From Geminicoccaceae bacterium (GTDB taxonomy: Bacteria > Pseudomonadota > Alphaproteobacteria > Geminicoccales > Geminicoccaceae), in contig AP024683.1 of the NCBI GenBank assembly GCA_025999455.1, positions 1,619,501-1,683,500 on the forward strand: a stretch of DNA of 64,000 nt. The letters run 5' to 3'. Shown one piece after another: positions 1-8,722 of this stretch. A program made the translations under genes and the position numbers. The notes beneath the pieces were generated by a model that made no database searches, had not been told where the DNA came from, and saw only the letters and a list, made by a program, of their open reading frames with translations. Numbering within the stretch: position 1 is the first letter of the stretch; each line of letters starts with the position of its first letter.

Positions 1-362
1 ATTTCGGCCGTGCCTACGGCTTCGAGGTGCACGGGATCCAGGGGCTCTCGACCGAGAGCGAGGCCGGGCTCGCCGAGATCGAGCGGCTCGTCCGGCTGAT
101 CGTCGAGCGGCGGATCGGGGCGGTGTTCGTCGAGAGCTCGGTCGCCGAGCGCAACGTCCGGGCGCTCGTCGAGGGTGCGGCCGCCCGCGGCCACGAGGTC
201 CGGATCGGCGGCCAGCTCTTCTCCGACGCGATGGATGCACCCGGCACCTACGAGGGGACCTATGTCGGGATGATCGACCACAACGTGACGGTCATCGCCC
301 GGGCGCTCGGGGGCGAAGCCCCGCCGCGCGGCATGAACGGCCGGCTCGCGACGGTCGGCTGA
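1..362 (+). CDS. Metal ABC transporter substrate-binding protein, C-terminal part
   Basis: This is the last ~119 codons of a periplasmic metal-binding protein of the ZnuA/TroA/MntA (cluster A-I) family; the 5' part lies outside the window and the frame is open from base 3. The piece contains GLSTESEAG, which corresponds to the STE/D-E-E segment carrying the glutamate metal ligand of manganese binders such as PsaA, and QLFSD near the end, which matches the C-terminal aspartate ligand region. An ATPase, two permeases and MntR follow on the same strand, so it should deliver Mn(II), or possibly Zn or Fe(II), to that importer. The metal is inferred from the adjacent MntR rather than from the fragment itself. 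Confidence 0.85.
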   Translation, partial: FGRAYGFEVHGIQGLSTESEAGLAEIERLVRLIVERRIGAVFVESSVAERNVRALVEGAAARGHEVRIGGQLFSDAMDAPGTYEGTYVGMIDHNVTVIARALGGEAPPRGMNGRLATVG

Positions 363-369
363 GCGGACG

Positions 370-1173
370 ATGCTCGCGACGACCGACGACGCGGCGGGCC
401 CCGGCGGGCGGACCTTCGGCGATCCCGGAAGCCCACTTTCGGTGCGCGGGCTCACGGTCGCCTATCACGACCGTCCGGTGCTCTGGAACGTCGACTTCAC
501 CGCCCCGCCGAACGGGCTCGTCGCGATCCTCGGGCCCAACGGCGCCGGCAAATCGACCTTCCTCAAAGCGGTTCTCGGCCTCGTGCCGACGCTTTCGGGC
601 GAGGTCCGCTTCTTCGGTCGGCCGCTCGACCGCAAGAGCGGCCTCGTCGCCTACGTGCCGCAGCGCTCGAGCGTCGATTGGGACTTCCCGATCAGCGCGG
701 TCGAGGTCGTCGCGATGGGCCTCTACCACCGGATCGGCTGGCTGCGGCCGGTGCGCCGCCGCCACCTCGAAGCGGCCCGCGCCCAACTCGACCGGGTGGG
801 CCTCGCCGATCTCGCCGACCGGCAGATCGGCCAGCTCTCGGGCGGCCAGCAGCAGCGCGTCTTCCTCGCCCGGGCGCTCGCCCAGGACGCCCGCGTCTAT
901 CTCCTCGACGAGCCTTTGGCCGGGATCGACGCGGCGAGCGAGCGGGTCGTCGTCGATCTGTTGCGCGAGCTCGCCGCCGCCGGCCGGACGGTGATCGTGG
1001 TCCACCACGACCTCGAGAGCGTGGCCGGGATCTTCAGCGAGGCGCTGCTCTTGAACGTCCGCCGGATCGCAGCCGGCCCGGTCGCTCGGGTGTTGACGGC
1101 CGCGAACCTCGCCCGCGCCTACGGTGCCACGCTCGACCTCGAGGCGCGCCGAGCGGTCGCCGTCGCCGGCTGA
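370..1173 (+). CDS. Metal ABC transporter ATP-binding protein (MntB/SitB/ZnuC type)
   Basis: This 267-residue ABC ATPase energises metal import at the inner membrane. Walker A GPNGAGKS lies at residues 55-62, the Q-loop is near YVPQRSSVDWDFP (95-107), the signature LSGGQ at 156-160, Walker B VYLLDEP at 176-182, and an H-loop histidine in VVHHD near 212. The VPQRSSVDWDFP segment is characteristic of the manganese/iron (A-I) importer subfamily. The gene starts 7 bp after the binding-protein stop and is followed 9 bp later by the first permease, which fits one operon. A non-conserved ~20-residue N-terminal extension means a later start is possible. Substrate class is confident; the exact metal is inferred. 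Confidence 0.92.
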   Translation: MLATTDDAAGPGGRTFGDPGSPLSVRGLTVAYHDRPVLWNVDFTAPPNGLVAILGPNGAGKSTFLKAVLGLVPTLSGEVRFFGRPLDRKSGLVAYVPQRSSVDWDFPISAVEVVAMGLYHRIGWLRPVRRRHLEAARAQLDRVGLADLADRQIGQLSGGQQQRVFLARALAQDARVYLLDEPLAGIDAASERVVVDLLRELAAAGRTVIVVHHDLESVAGIFSEALLLNVRRIAAGPVARVLTAANLARAYGATLDLEARRAVAVAG

Positions 1174-1182
1174 CCCGAGCCC

Positions 1183-2124
1183 ATGGAAACACTCGTCGCG
1201 GCCCTGGTGCTCGGCGCGGGCTGGAACAGCGCGGTCGCGACCGTCGGCGCCGCCTTCCTCGGCGCGGCGGGCGGGGTGGTCGGCACCTTCCTGCTCCTCC
1301 GCCGGCGGGTGATGCTCGCCGATGCGGCGAGCCACGCCACGCTGCCCGGCCTCGTCCTCGCCTTCCTCGCCGGCCTCGCGCTCTTCGGCGAGGGCCGGAT
1401 GCTGCCGCTCCTCCTGCTCGGTGCCGGGGCGAGTGCCGCCCTCGCGAGCCTCGCGGTCCAGGCCACGGCCGCCACCCGGCGGATCGGCGAGGATGCCGCG
1501 ATCGCGAGCGTGCTCGCCGTCTTCTACGGCGCCGGCACCCTGCTCTTGAGCTACGTCCAGAGCCTCCCCGTCGGCGGGCGTGCCGGGCTCGAGCGCTTCC
1601 TCTTGGGCTCGGCCGCCGGCACGCTGCGCGCCGAGGCCGAACTCGTCGCCACACTCGCGCTTTTGCTCCTCCTGCTCGCCCTCCTGCTCGGCAAGGAGCT
1701 CCGGCTCCTCTGCTTCGACCCGGGCTTCGCCGAAGCCCACGGCTGGTCGACCGGCCGGCTCGACCTCCTGCTGATCGGTCTCCTGCTCGCCTTCCTCGTG
1801 ATCGGCCTGCAGATCGTGGGGCTCGTCCTCGCCCTCGCGCTCCTGGTCGTGCCGCCCGCCACGGCGCGGCTCTGGACCGACCGGCTCGGCCGGATGCTGC
1901 CGCTCGCCGCCGTGACGGGCGCGCTCGCCGGCTGGCTCGGCGCGGCGTTCTCGGCGGCCCTGCCGCGCCTGCCGACCGGCCCCGCGATCGTCCTCGTGGC
2001 GGCCGCTTTCTTCGTCGCGAGCTTGCTCCTCGCACCGCGCCGCGGGGTCGTGGCCGTGGCCGTCCGCCGGGCCCGGCTGCGGCGGGCGCTCGGACGGGGC
2101 GCCGCGGCGGAACCGCAGCCGTGA
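1183..2124 (+). CDS. Metal ABC transporter permease 1 (ABC-3 family, MntC/SitC type)
   Basis: This 313-residue integral membrane protein of the ABC-3 family forms part of the channel for metal entry. Several hydrophobic segments alternate with short loops. An early LLLRRRVMLADAASHATLPG stretch (about residues 38-57) matches the family's conserved S-H-x-x-L-P-G motif, and LLCFDPGFAEAHG near 180 is the usual cytoplasmic loop before the last helices. The stop overlaps the start of the second permease (GTGA at 2121-2124), implying translational coupling. The C-terminus is basic and unstructured. Two different permease genes in tandem is the SitC/SitD arrangement, so the transporter is probably a heterodimeric permease. 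Confidence 0.9.
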   Translation: METLVAALVLGAGWNSAVATVGAAFLGAAGGVVGTFLLLRRRVMLADAASHATLPGLVLAFLAGLALFGEGRMLPLLLLGAGASAALASLAVQATAATRRIGEDAAIASVLAVFYGAGTLLLSYVQSLPVGGRAGLERFLLGSAAGTLRAEAELVATLALLLLLLALLLGKELRLLCFDPGFAEAHGWSTGRLDLLLIGLLLAFLVIGLQIVGLVLALALLVVPPATARLWTDRLGRMLPLAAVTGALAGWLGAAFSAALPRLPTGPAIVLVAAAFFVASLLLAPRRGVVAVAVRRARLRRALGRGAAAEPQP

Positions 2125-3104
2125 TCGATCTCCAGACCTTCCTGGAGATCGACTTCCCGGCGCTCGCGACCGGGACGCTCGCGGCGCTCGCTTGCGGCCT
2201 GCTCGGCAATTTCCTCGTGCTGCAGCGTCAGAGCCTCCTGGGCGACGCGGTGAGCCACGTCGTCCTGCCGGGGATCGTGCTCGCCTTCCTGTTGACGGGC
2301 AGCACCGGGACCTGGCCCATGATGCTGGGTGCGGCGGCGGCTTCGGTCGCGAGTGTCGTAGCGATCGACCTCGTCCAGCGGGCGGCGCGGATCGAACCCG
2401 GCGCGGCCACGGGTGTCGTCCTCACCACCATGTTCGCCCTCGGCGTCGTCCTGCTCGAGGCGAGCGGGGCACGGGCGGTCCATCTCGACGTCCAGCACGC
2501 CCTCATGGGTTCGCTCGAAGGCATCGTCTGGCTGGGGGCCCGCGACTGGTCGGCCTTCACCGACCCCGAACGGCTCGCCGCGCTCCCCGAGCCGCTCCTG
2601 CGGCTCGTCGTCGTCACGCCGGCGGTCGCGCTGCTCCTCCTGCTCTTCCGCAAGGAACTCGCGATCGCGAGCTTCGATCCCGGCCACGCCACGAGCCTCG
2701 GGATCCCGGCCCGGGCGATCTCGCTGCTCCTCCTGCTCGCGAGCGCGGTCGCGGCGGTCGCGGCCTTCGACGCGGTGGGTGCGATCTTGACGATCGCCAT
2801 GTTCGTCTGCCCCGCCGCCACCGCCCGGATGCTCACCGACCGGCTCGGCCGGCAGATCTTCGCGAGCGCCGTCCTGGCCGTGCTCGCCGGTGTCGGGGGC
2901 TACGCGCTCGCCGCCTGGGCGCCGCTCGCCCTCGGCCTCGAGCGCGGGCTCGGCGCGGCCGGGGCGATCGCCGTCGCCGCGGGCCTCCTGCAGGCCCTTT
3001 CGATCCTCTTCGCCCCGCGCTACGGAGCGCTCGCCCGGGCCCGTGCCCGTGCGCGGGGGCGGCGGTCGGGCGAAGGGGGAACGCCGCGAGGAGAGGGGCC
3101 GTGA
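2121..3104 (+). CDS. Metal ABC transporter permease 2 (ABC-3 family, MntD/SitD type)
   Basis: This is the second ABC-3 permease, 327 residues from a GTG start that overlaps the previous stop by four bases. The reading frame is open far upstream, but homology begins at this GTG (IDLQTFLEIDFPALATG). The hallmark QRQSLLGDAVSHVVLPG at about 35-51 parallels the equivalent motif in permease 1, and the cytoplasmic FDPGHATSLG segment is conserved. About eight transmembrane segments are visible. It ends in a low-complexity Arg/Gly tail whose stop overlaps the mntR start (GTGA at 3101-3104). It should pair with permease 1 in the importer. Confidence 0.9.
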   Translation: MIDLQTFLEIDFPALATGTLAALACGLLGNFLVLQRQSLLGDAVSHVVLPGIVLAFLLTGSTGTWPMMLGAAAASVASVVAIDLVQRAARIEPGAATGVVLTTMFALGVVLLEASGARAVHLDVQHALMGSLEGIVWLGARDWSAFTDPERLAALPEPLLRLVVVTPAVALLLLLFRKELAIASFDPGHATSLGIPARAISLLLLLASAVAAVAAFDAVGAILTIAMFVCPAATARMLTDRLGRQIFASAVLAVLAGVGGYALAAWAPLALGLERGLGAAGAIAVAAGLLQALSILFAPRYGALARARARARGRRSGEGGTPRGEGP

Positions 3105-3541
3105 GGGGCCGGGCCGAACGGGCCACGGCGCGGGCGGCGAGCTTCGATCGGACGCGCGCCGACCACCGCCAGGAGCTGGCCGAGGACTATGTCGAGCTCA
3201 TCGCCGAGCTGATCGAGACGACCGGCGAGGCGCGGGCCGTCGACCTCGCCGGCCGGCTCGGCGTGACCGCCGCCACGGTCGCCAACGCGATCGCCCGGCT
3301 GCAGCGCGACGGCTACGTCAAGAGCGAGCCCTACCGGGCGATCTTCTTGACCGAACGCGGCCGCGAGCTCGCCGCCTATTGCCGGCGCCGACACCGGATC
3401 GTCCTCGCGCTCCTGGCCGCCCTCGGGGTCGACCCGGCGACCGCCGAGCAGGACGCCGAGGGCATCGAGCACCATGTGAGCGAGCCCACACTCGCGGCGA
3501 TCGAACGCTGGCTCCTTCGCCAAGGGGTACGGTTGGATTGA
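3101..3541 (+). CDS. mntR: Manganese-responsive transcriptional regulator MntR (DtxR family)
   Basis: This 146-residue DtxR/MntR regulator consists of a winged helix-turn-helix (about 30-90) and a dimerisation helix pair. All six residues matching the manganese ligands of Bacillus MntR are present: D29 and E32 (EDYVEL), H98 (RRRHRIV), and E120, E123 and H124 (EGIEHH). It lacks the SH3-like third domain of DtxR/IdeR, as expected for MntR. The GTG start overlaps the permease stop, so regulator and importer are co-translated. By family behaviour it should repress the importer when Mn(II) is abundant, giving an autoregulated operon; the operator would lie upstream of the window. Confidence 0.93.
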   Translation: MRGRAERATARAASFDRTRADHRQELAEDYVELIAELIETTGEARAVDLAGRLGVTAATVANAIARLQRDGYVKSEPYRAIFLTERGRELAAYCRRRHRIVLALLAALGVDPATAEQDAEGIEHHVSEPTLAAIERWLLRQGVRLD

Positions 3542-3626
3542 GGCGGGTCGCAGCGCGGGGCTGGGCGCCGGCGGCCGCTTGCGCCATAGTTCCGCCGGGG
3601 GCCGTCGCCCGCGAACGGAGCGGATG

Positions 3627-5024
3627 ATGGCAGGAACGTCGCTGGTCGCCGAGAGCACGCGCAGCCGCGCGAGCCGGCTCGACCAACTCTGGTCCTCGAT
3701 CGCCGATGCCGGGCGCGAGCTCTTGCGGCGACGGCTCGGCCCGCGCCGGCGGGCGGTCGAGCTGCTCTGCCGCGAGCTCCTCTCGGTGCGCGGCGAAGCC
3801 TCGACCCTGGCGCTCGCCCGCGAGCTGGTCGAGACCTGGCGCGGCATGTCGGCCGAGGAGCGGGCCGCGTTCCTGCGCCTCCTGGCCGTCGAATTCGGGC
3901 CCGATCTCGGCGCGGTGCGGCGGGCCGCCGAGGCCTTCGTGCACCAGCCGGGACCGCGCACGCTCGCCGAGCTCCGCCGGGTCGGCGAAGCGCCCAGGGT
4001 CGAGCTCTTCCGGCGGATGAACACGGCACCCGGGGGCACCCGAGCGATCGTCGAGCTGCGCGCCGAGCTGTTGCGGGCGATGGCCGACGATCCCGCGTTC
4101 GCCGAGCTCGATCGCGACCTCTTGGCCCTGCTCGCCACCTGGTTCAACCCCGGCTTCTTGACGCTCACGCGGATCGACTGGGGCAGTCCCGCGGCCCTGC
4201 TCGAGAAGCTCAAGGGCTACGAAAAGGTCCACAAGCTCGACTCGCTCGAAGCCTTCAAGCGACGGCTCGCCGCCGACCGGCGTTGCTTCGCCTTCTTCCA
4301 CCCCGTCCTGCCGGAAGAGCCTTTGATCTTCGTCCAGGTGGCGCTCACCCGCGGGCTCGCCGACCGGATCGGCCCGCTCATCGACCCGAACGAGCCGGTC
4401 GCCGCCCCCTCGGAAGCCGACAGCGCGATCTTCTACTCGATCAGCAATTGCCAAGACGGGCTCAAGGGCGTCACCCTCGGCAACTTCCTGATCAAGCTCG
4501 TGGTCGCGACGATCCAGGCGGACCTGCCGCGGATCTCCCGCTTCGCGACCCTCTCGCCGGTCCCGGGCTTCGCGCGCTGGCTCTCGGCCGAGCTCGAGGC
4601 CGGCACCGCGCCGATCGTCGAGGCCGAGCGGGAGCTCTTGGAAAGGCTCGGCGAACCCGGCTGGCACCTCGACGGCGAGCTCACCGCCGCGCTCGAGCCC
4701 GTGCTCACCGGGCTCTGCGCCTGGTACCTTTTGCGTGCCCGCCGCAACGGTAAGCCGATCGACCCGGTCGCGCGCTTCCATCTCGGCAACGGGGCCCGGC
4801 TCGAGCGGATCAACTGGCTCGCCGACACGTCACCGAAGGGGCTCGCCGAATCGCACGGGCTCATGGTCAACTACGCCTACGATCCGGCGCGGATCGAGCA
4901 GAACCACGAGCTCTACGTCGAAGGCGAGCTCGTCCACGCCCGGGCGGTCGAGCGGCTCTTGGCCGCGCGCGAGCGGATCGTCGAACGGACGCTGCCGGCG
5001 GTCGTCCAAGCGAACGCGTCCTGA
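3627..5024 (+). CDS. Malonyl-CoA decarboxylase
   Basis: This enzyme of about 465 residues converts malonyl-CoA to acetyl-CoA and CO2. It has the MCD family layout, with an alpha-helical N-terminal domain (to ~130) and a catalytic GNAT-like C-terminal domain. YSISNCQDGLKGVTLG contains the serine cluster (271-273) and the CoA-binding loop, and FHLGNGA carries the expected catalytic histidine (385), followed by INWLAD and SHGLMVNY. Two tandem ATGs occur (3624, 3627); CGGAG at 3616-3620 is better spaced from 3627. No malonate-utilisation genes are adjacent, so its role is probably malonyl-CoA homeostasis or malonate use with an unlinked synthetase. Confidence 0.9.
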   Translation: MAGTSLVAESTRSRASRLDQLWSSIADAGRELLRRRLGPRRRAVELLCRELLSVRGEASTLALARELVETWRGMSAEERAAFLRLLAVEFGPDLGAVRRAAEAFVHQPGPRTLAELRRVGEAPRVELFRRMNTAPGGTRAIVELRAELLRAMADDPAFAELDRDLLALLATWFNPGFLTLTRIDWGSPAALLEKLKGYEKVHKLDSLEAFKRRLAADRRCFAFFHPVLPEEPLIFVQVALTRGLADRIGPLIDPNEPVAAPSEADSAIFYSISNCQDGLKGVTLGNFLIKLVVATIQADLPRISRFATLSPVPGFARWLSAELEAGTAPIVEAERELLERLGEPGWHLDGELTAALEPVLTGLCAWYLLRARRNGKPIDPVARFHLGNGARLERINWLADTSPKGLAESHGLMVNYAYDPARIEQNHELYVEGELVHARAVERLLAARERIVERTLPAVVQANAS

Positions 5025-5057
5025 GGCGGCGAGCGACGGCGCCGGAGGTTCGGAGGA

Positions 5058-5134
5058 TGGTCGGAGCGGCGGGATTCGAACCCACGACCCCCAGCGCCCC
5101 ATGCTGGTGCGCTACCAGGCTGCGCCACGCTCCG
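5058..5134 (-). tRNA. tRNA-Pro (anticodon GGG)
   Basis: This is a complete 77-nt cloverleaf on the minus strand. The 7-bp acceptor stem CGGAGCG/CGCTCCG, discriminator A and an encoded CCA end (5058-5060) are present. The anticodon stem CCAGC/GCTGG encloses the loop ATGGGGC, giving anticodon GGG, which reads CCC and CCU proline codons. The T-arm contains GTTCGAATC. It lies between convergent neighbours: malonyl-CoA decarboxylase ends upstream on the plus strand, and the merR gene ends to the right on the minus strand. Confidence 0.96.
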
Positions 5135-5207
5135 ACCGGCCGCCCGAGCGCGAGCGGCGGGCGGACTATAGGGGGTCGGCGAGGGCGCGGCAATCGCCGC
5201 CGGACGG

Positions 5208-5642
5208 TCAGGCGAGTGCGCGACGCAGACGCGTGCGGAGCTCCTCGAGTTCGGCGCGGATCGCGAGCAGACGCTGGCGCGCGCCGCCGCCGAGCTGCAG
5301 GCCGAGATCGCCGCTCGGCCCGGCCGCGGGCTCGCTCGGCCGCGCCGTCCGCGTGCCCGCGCGCGTCGCGCGCAACGCCTTCTGCGCCCCCTTGATCGTG
5401 TAGCCCTCCTCGTAGAGGAGCTTGCGGATCCGCCGCAGGAGCTCGACGTCCTCGGGCCGGTAGTAGCGTCGCCCGCCGCCGCGCTTGAGCGGCCGGACGG
5501 CCGGGAACTTGGTCTCCCAGAAGCGCAGGACGTGCTGCGCCACGCCGAGCTCCTCGGCGACCTCGCTGATCGTGCGGAAGGCGGTCGAGGCCTTGGCCGG
5601 CCGCTCCTCGGACGCTGCCGCGGCGGCCCCGTCCTCGCTCAC
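5208..5642 (-). CDS. MerR family transcriptional regulator
   Basis: This 144-residue protein has an N-terminal MerR winged helix at about 22-90 ([22 protein letters not shown], then [18 protein letters not shown] and [16 protein letters not shown]). A Pro/Ala-rich linker and a short C-terminal helix ([17 protein letters not shown]) complete it. Its GTG start overlaps the ihfA stop (GTGA, 5639-5642). This MerR protein directly after ihfA is a standing arrangement in alphaproteobacteria, and its effector is generally unknown. No metal-binding cysteines are visible, so it is not a classical metal-sensing MerR. Confidence 0.9.
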   Translation of the reverse strand: MSEDGAAAAASEERPAKASTAFRTISEVAEELGVAQHVLRFWETKFPAVRPLKRGGGRRYYRPEDVELLRRIRKLLYEEGYTIKGAQKALRATRAGTRTARPSEPAAGPSGDLGLQLGGGARQRLLAIRAELEELRTRLRRALA

Positions 5643-5947
5643 TTGGCCCGCCCGGCGGCCGCGTTGATGCGGTCCTTGAGGACCTGCGAGGCCCGGAAGA
5701 CCAGGACCTTGCGCGGCGGGATCGGGACCTCTTCGCCGGTCTTGGGGTTGCGGCCGACCCGCTTGCCCTTCTCGCGCACGGCGAAAGTGCCGAAGGAGGA
5801 GATCTTGACCGTGCCGGACTTGACCACCGATTCGACGATCTCGTTCAAGACTTGATCGACGAGCTCCGCCGACTCGCTGCGCGACAGACCGACCTCTTGA
5901 TAGACGGCCTCGGCCAACTGGGCCCGCGTCACGGTTTTGCCGGCCAC
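5639..5947 (-). CDS. ihfA: Integration host factor subunit alpha
   Basis: This 102-residue HU/IHF-family DNA-bending protein acts with IHF-beta in nucleoid architecture, transcription and recombination. [19 protein letters not shown] at the N-terminus, [19 protein letters not shown] in the beta arm and [12 protein letters not shown] at the end are the alpha-subunit hallmarks. The open frame extends to 6004, but the GTG at 5947 is preceded by a strong GGAGGAGG and begins exactly where the family begins. The stop overlaps the MerR start. fabH lies 75 bp upstream on the same strand, as in many alphaproteobacteria. Confidence 0.95.
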   Translation of the reverse strand: MAGKTVTRAQLAEAVYQEVGLSRSESAELVDQVLNEIVESVVKSGTVKISSFGTFAVREKGKRVGRNPKTGEEVPIPPRKVLVFRASQVLKDRINAAAGRAK

Positions 5948-6022
5948 CGCTGCCTCCTCCCCACGTCGACCGAAAAGTCTAAATGAACCAAAGGGTTCCG
6001 TCAATCGGGGCGGGGAGCGAGC

Positions 6023-6994
6023 TCACCAGCGCAGGAGCGAGGCACCCCAGGCGAAGCCGCCGCCCAGCGCGTTGACCGCGACGAGCCGGCCGGGGAGGAG
6101 TCGACCCTCGCTCGCCGCCACGTCGAGGGCCAAGGGGATCGAGGCGGCGGAGGTGTTGGCGTGGCGGTCGACCGTCACGACCGTTCGTTCGGGCGGCAGG
6201 CCGAGCCGTTTGGCGACCGCCTCGATGATCCGGAGATTGGCCTGGTGCGGGACGAGGAGGTCGAGATCCGCGACCGAAAGACCGGTCTCGGCGAGGACCG
6301 CGAGCACCGAATCGGAAAGCCTGGCCACGGCGTGGCGGAACACCTCGCGGCCGTTCATCCGCAGATGGCCCGTCGTGCGGGTCGCCGACGGCCCGCCGTC
6401 GACGTAGAGATCGCCGTAATGCCGGCCGTCGGCCGAGAGCTTGGTGGCGAGGAGCCCGCGATCGGCGAGCGTGCCGGCCTGCCGTTCGGCGCGCAGCACG
6501 AGGGCCCCGGCGCCGTCGCCGAACAGCACCGCGGTCGACCGGTCGGTCCAGTCGAGCAGGCGGGAGAAGGTCTCGGCGCCGATCACGAGGGCGGTGCGGG
6601 CGTGACCCAGGCGGAGGAAGCCGTCGGCCACCGCGAGGGCGTAGGCGAAGCCGGCGCAGACCGCCTGGACGTCGAGGGCGATGCCGGTGGGGGCGCCGAG
6701 CTTGCGCTGGACGGCGGTGGCGGTCGCCGGGAAGGTGTGGTCGGGCGTGCTCGTGGCGAGCACGATCGCCTCGACCGAAGCGGGTGCGAGCCCGGCCCGC
6801 TCGAGCGCCCGCCGGGCGGCTTCGACCGCGAGGTCGGAGGTGAGCTCGTCCTCGGCGGCGATGTGCCGGCGAGTGATGCCGGTGCGCTCGCGGATCCACG
6901 CGTCGGAGGTGTCGAGCCGGGTCGCGAGCTCGTCGTTGTCGACCACGCGGGCGGGCAAATAGGCGCCCACGCCGGCCACGAGGGAGCGGATCAC
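6023..6994 (-). CDS. fabH: Beta-ketoacyl-ACP synthase III
   Basis: This 323-residue cytoplasmic enzyme condenses acetyl-CoA with malonyl-ACP to start fatty-acid synthesis. The catalytic triad is visible: Cys113 in DVQAVCAGF, His250 in VPHQANLRI and Asn280 in [18 protein letters not shown] (159-167) is the conserved nucleophile-elbow neighbour. Length and motif spacing are typical. It lies 12 bp downstream of plsX on the same strand, the usual lipid-synthesis pairing. Confidence 0.96.
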   Translation of the reverse strand: MIRSLVAGVGAYLPARVVDNDELATRLDTSDAWIRERTGITRRHIAAEDELTSDLAVEAARRALERAGLAPASVEAIVLATSTPDHTFPATATAVQRKLGAPTGIALDVQAVCAGFAYALAVADGFLRLGHARTALVIGAETFSRLLDWTDRSTAVLFGDGAGALVLRAERQAGTLADRGLLATKLSADGRHYGDLYVDGGPSATRTTGHLRMNGREVFRHAVARLSDSVLAVLAETGLSVADLDLLVPHQANLRIIEAVAKRLGLPPERTVVTVDRHANTSAASIPLALDVAASEGRLLPGRLVAVNALGGGFAWGASLLRW

Positions 6995-7006
6995 CGGGCG
7001 GCCCGC

Positions 7007-8050
7007 TCAGGAGGCGGCGGCGCGCGCGACGGGAGCGAGCGCGTGGGCGACGGCGCGCATCTCCTCGGTGATGCGCGCGTTGGTGCCTTGCCGGACGAGG
7101 TCGGCCGCGACCTTGACGGCCCAGGAGAAGCCGAGCGCGTCGGTGCCGCCGTGGCTCTTCACGACCACCCCGTTGAGGCCCAGGAACATGGCACCGTTGT
7201 AGCGGCGCGGGTCGAACCGTTCGCGCAGGCTCGCGAGCGCCGGCCGCGCGACGAGATAACCGAGCTTGCCGCGCAGGCTCGAGGTGAAGGTCTCTTTGAG
7301 CGCGTCGCGGAACATCCGCGCCACGCCCTCGGCGATCTTGAGGGCGACGTTGCCCGTGAACCCGTCGGTCACCACCACCTCGACCGAACCCTCGACCAGA
7401 TCGGTGCCCTCGACGAACCCGCCGAAGCGGATCGGCGGCGGGCTCGCCCGCAACATGTCGGCGGCCCGGCGCACCACGTCGTCGCCCTTGAGCTCCTCGG
7501 TGCCGACGTTCAAGAGGCCGATGCGCGGCGCCTCGACGCCCAGGATGGCGCGGGCGAAGACCGTGCCCATGACCGCGAACTGGACGAGCGTCTCGGCATC
7601 GCAGGCGACGTTGGCGCCGAGGTCGAGGATCACCACCGGGCGGCGGCGCGAGGGGAACACCCCGCAGATGGCGGGCCGGTCGATCCCCGGGAGCGTGCGG
7701 AGCACGACCTTGGCCATGGCCATGAGCGCCCCGGTGTTGCCGGCCGAGACGGCGGCCGCGGCGCGCCCCTCCTTCACCGCGTCGATCGCGAGGCGCATGC
7801 TGCTCGTGCGGCCCTGGCGGAGGGCGAGCGAGGGCTTGGCGTCGGCGGCGACGAACTCGGCCGTGTGGACGAGCTCGACCGCGGCGCGCAGCTCGGGATG
7901 CCGGTCGAGCAGCGGGCGCAGCCGCGCCTCGTCGCCGAACAGGACGAAGCGCAGGTCGGGATCACGAGCGAGTGCGATCGCCGCGCCCTCGACGACCATC
8001 GCCGGCGCGGCGTCGCCGCCCATCCCGTCGAGCGCGATCGGCAGGCTCAC
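7007..8050 (-). CDS. plsX: Phosphate acyltransferase PlsX
   Basis: This 347-residue protein converts acyl-ACP to acyl-phosphate for phosphatidic-acid synthesis. The N-terminal IALDGMGGDAAP is the diagnostic PlsX motif. SAGNTGALMA and LDLGANVACDAETLVQFA are further family blocks, and FTGNVALKIAEGVA lies in the C-terminal half. The start overlaps the DUF177 stop by four bases (ATGA at 8047-8050), so the two are translationally coupled, and fabH follows closely. Confidence 0.96.
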   Translation of the reverse strand: MSLPIALDGMGGDAAPAMVVEGAAIALARDPDLRFVLFGDEARLRPLLDRHPELRAAVELVHTAEFVAADAKPSLALRQGRTSSMRLAIDAVKEGRAAAAVSAGNTGALMAMAKVVLRTLPGIDRPAICGVFPSRRRPVVILDLGANVACDAETLVQFAVMGTVFARAILGVEAPRIGLLNVGTEELKGDDVVRRAADMLRASPPPIRFGGFVEGTDLVEGSVEVVVTDGFTGNVALKIAEGVARMFRDALKETFTSSLRGKLGYLVARPALASLRERFDPRRYNGAMFLGLNGVVVKSHGGTDALGFSWAVKVAADLVRQGTNARITEEMRAVAHALAPVARAAAS

Positions 8051-8592
8051 GCGCGACCTCCCGGCCCGTGGGACCCTATCCGCCCCGGCTCGCGATCCTC
8101 CCCGTCGGCCTCGGGCGGCTCGACCTCGAGCGTCGCACCCGGCAGACGCGGATAGGGGTCGAGGGCGAGGGCCAATTCCTCGGCCACGATCTCGCCGAGA
8201 TCGAGCCGGTCGCCCGCGAGCGGCTCCGGCTCCTCGGCGAGCGGGTCGACCACGACCTCGCGCGTGGTCGAGGGCACGCCGGGCTGGAAGAGACGCCGGA
8301 GGCTTCCCTCGACGCGCGTCGCGACGGGCTCCAGGGTGACGACGCAGAGCTGCGTCACTTCGGCCTCGAAATGCCCTTCGACCGTGACGAGACCCTCGCT
8401 CGGATCGCCGGTGACGGTGCCGCGCGCCTCGAGCCGGTCGATCCTTTGCACGCGCAACCGTCGCGCGAGGGCCGCGAGCTCGGCGGGCTCGGCCGCGATC
8501 GCGAAGGGCCGCCCGGCGCTCGGGATCCTCGCGATGTCGATCTCGCGGCTGAACTCGCGCTCGGCGACCACGTTGCCCTCGACTGCACCCAC
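8047..8592 (-). CDS. DUF177 (YceD-like) protein
   Basis: This 181-residue DUF177/YceD family protein has a central stretch resembling the family core (VTGDPSEGLVTVEGHFEAEV, CVVTLEPV) and an acidic C-terminal half rich in D/E (FDPLAEEPEPL-like and LDLGEIVAEELALALDPYP). E. coli YceD is linked to accumulation of large-subunit rRNA and sits before rpmF. Here rpmF is absent and plsX follows directly, which is the usual alphaproteobacterial arrangement. DPYPRLPG near the end is also a family feature. The molecular role is not established. Confidence 0.85.
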   Translation of the reverse strand: MGAVEGNVVAEREFSREIDIARIPSAGRPFAIAAEPAELAALARRLRVQRIDRLEARGTVTGDPSEGLVTVEGHFEAEVTQLCVVTLEPVATRVEGSLRRLFQPGVPSTTREVVVDPLAEEPEPLAGDRLDLGEIVAEELALALDPYPRLPGATLEVEPPEADGEDREPGRIGSHGPGGRA

Positions 8593-8722
8593 GATCCGCG
8601 GTGGCGACCCGTTCGTCGCGCCCCCCGTCCCGCCCGGGTCCCTCCGTCCGGTTGCGGCACGTGCGCGCGACGGCCGGCGACCGTAGGCCGGCGAGCCCGC
8701 GGGGTCAACGGCTTTCCCCGCC

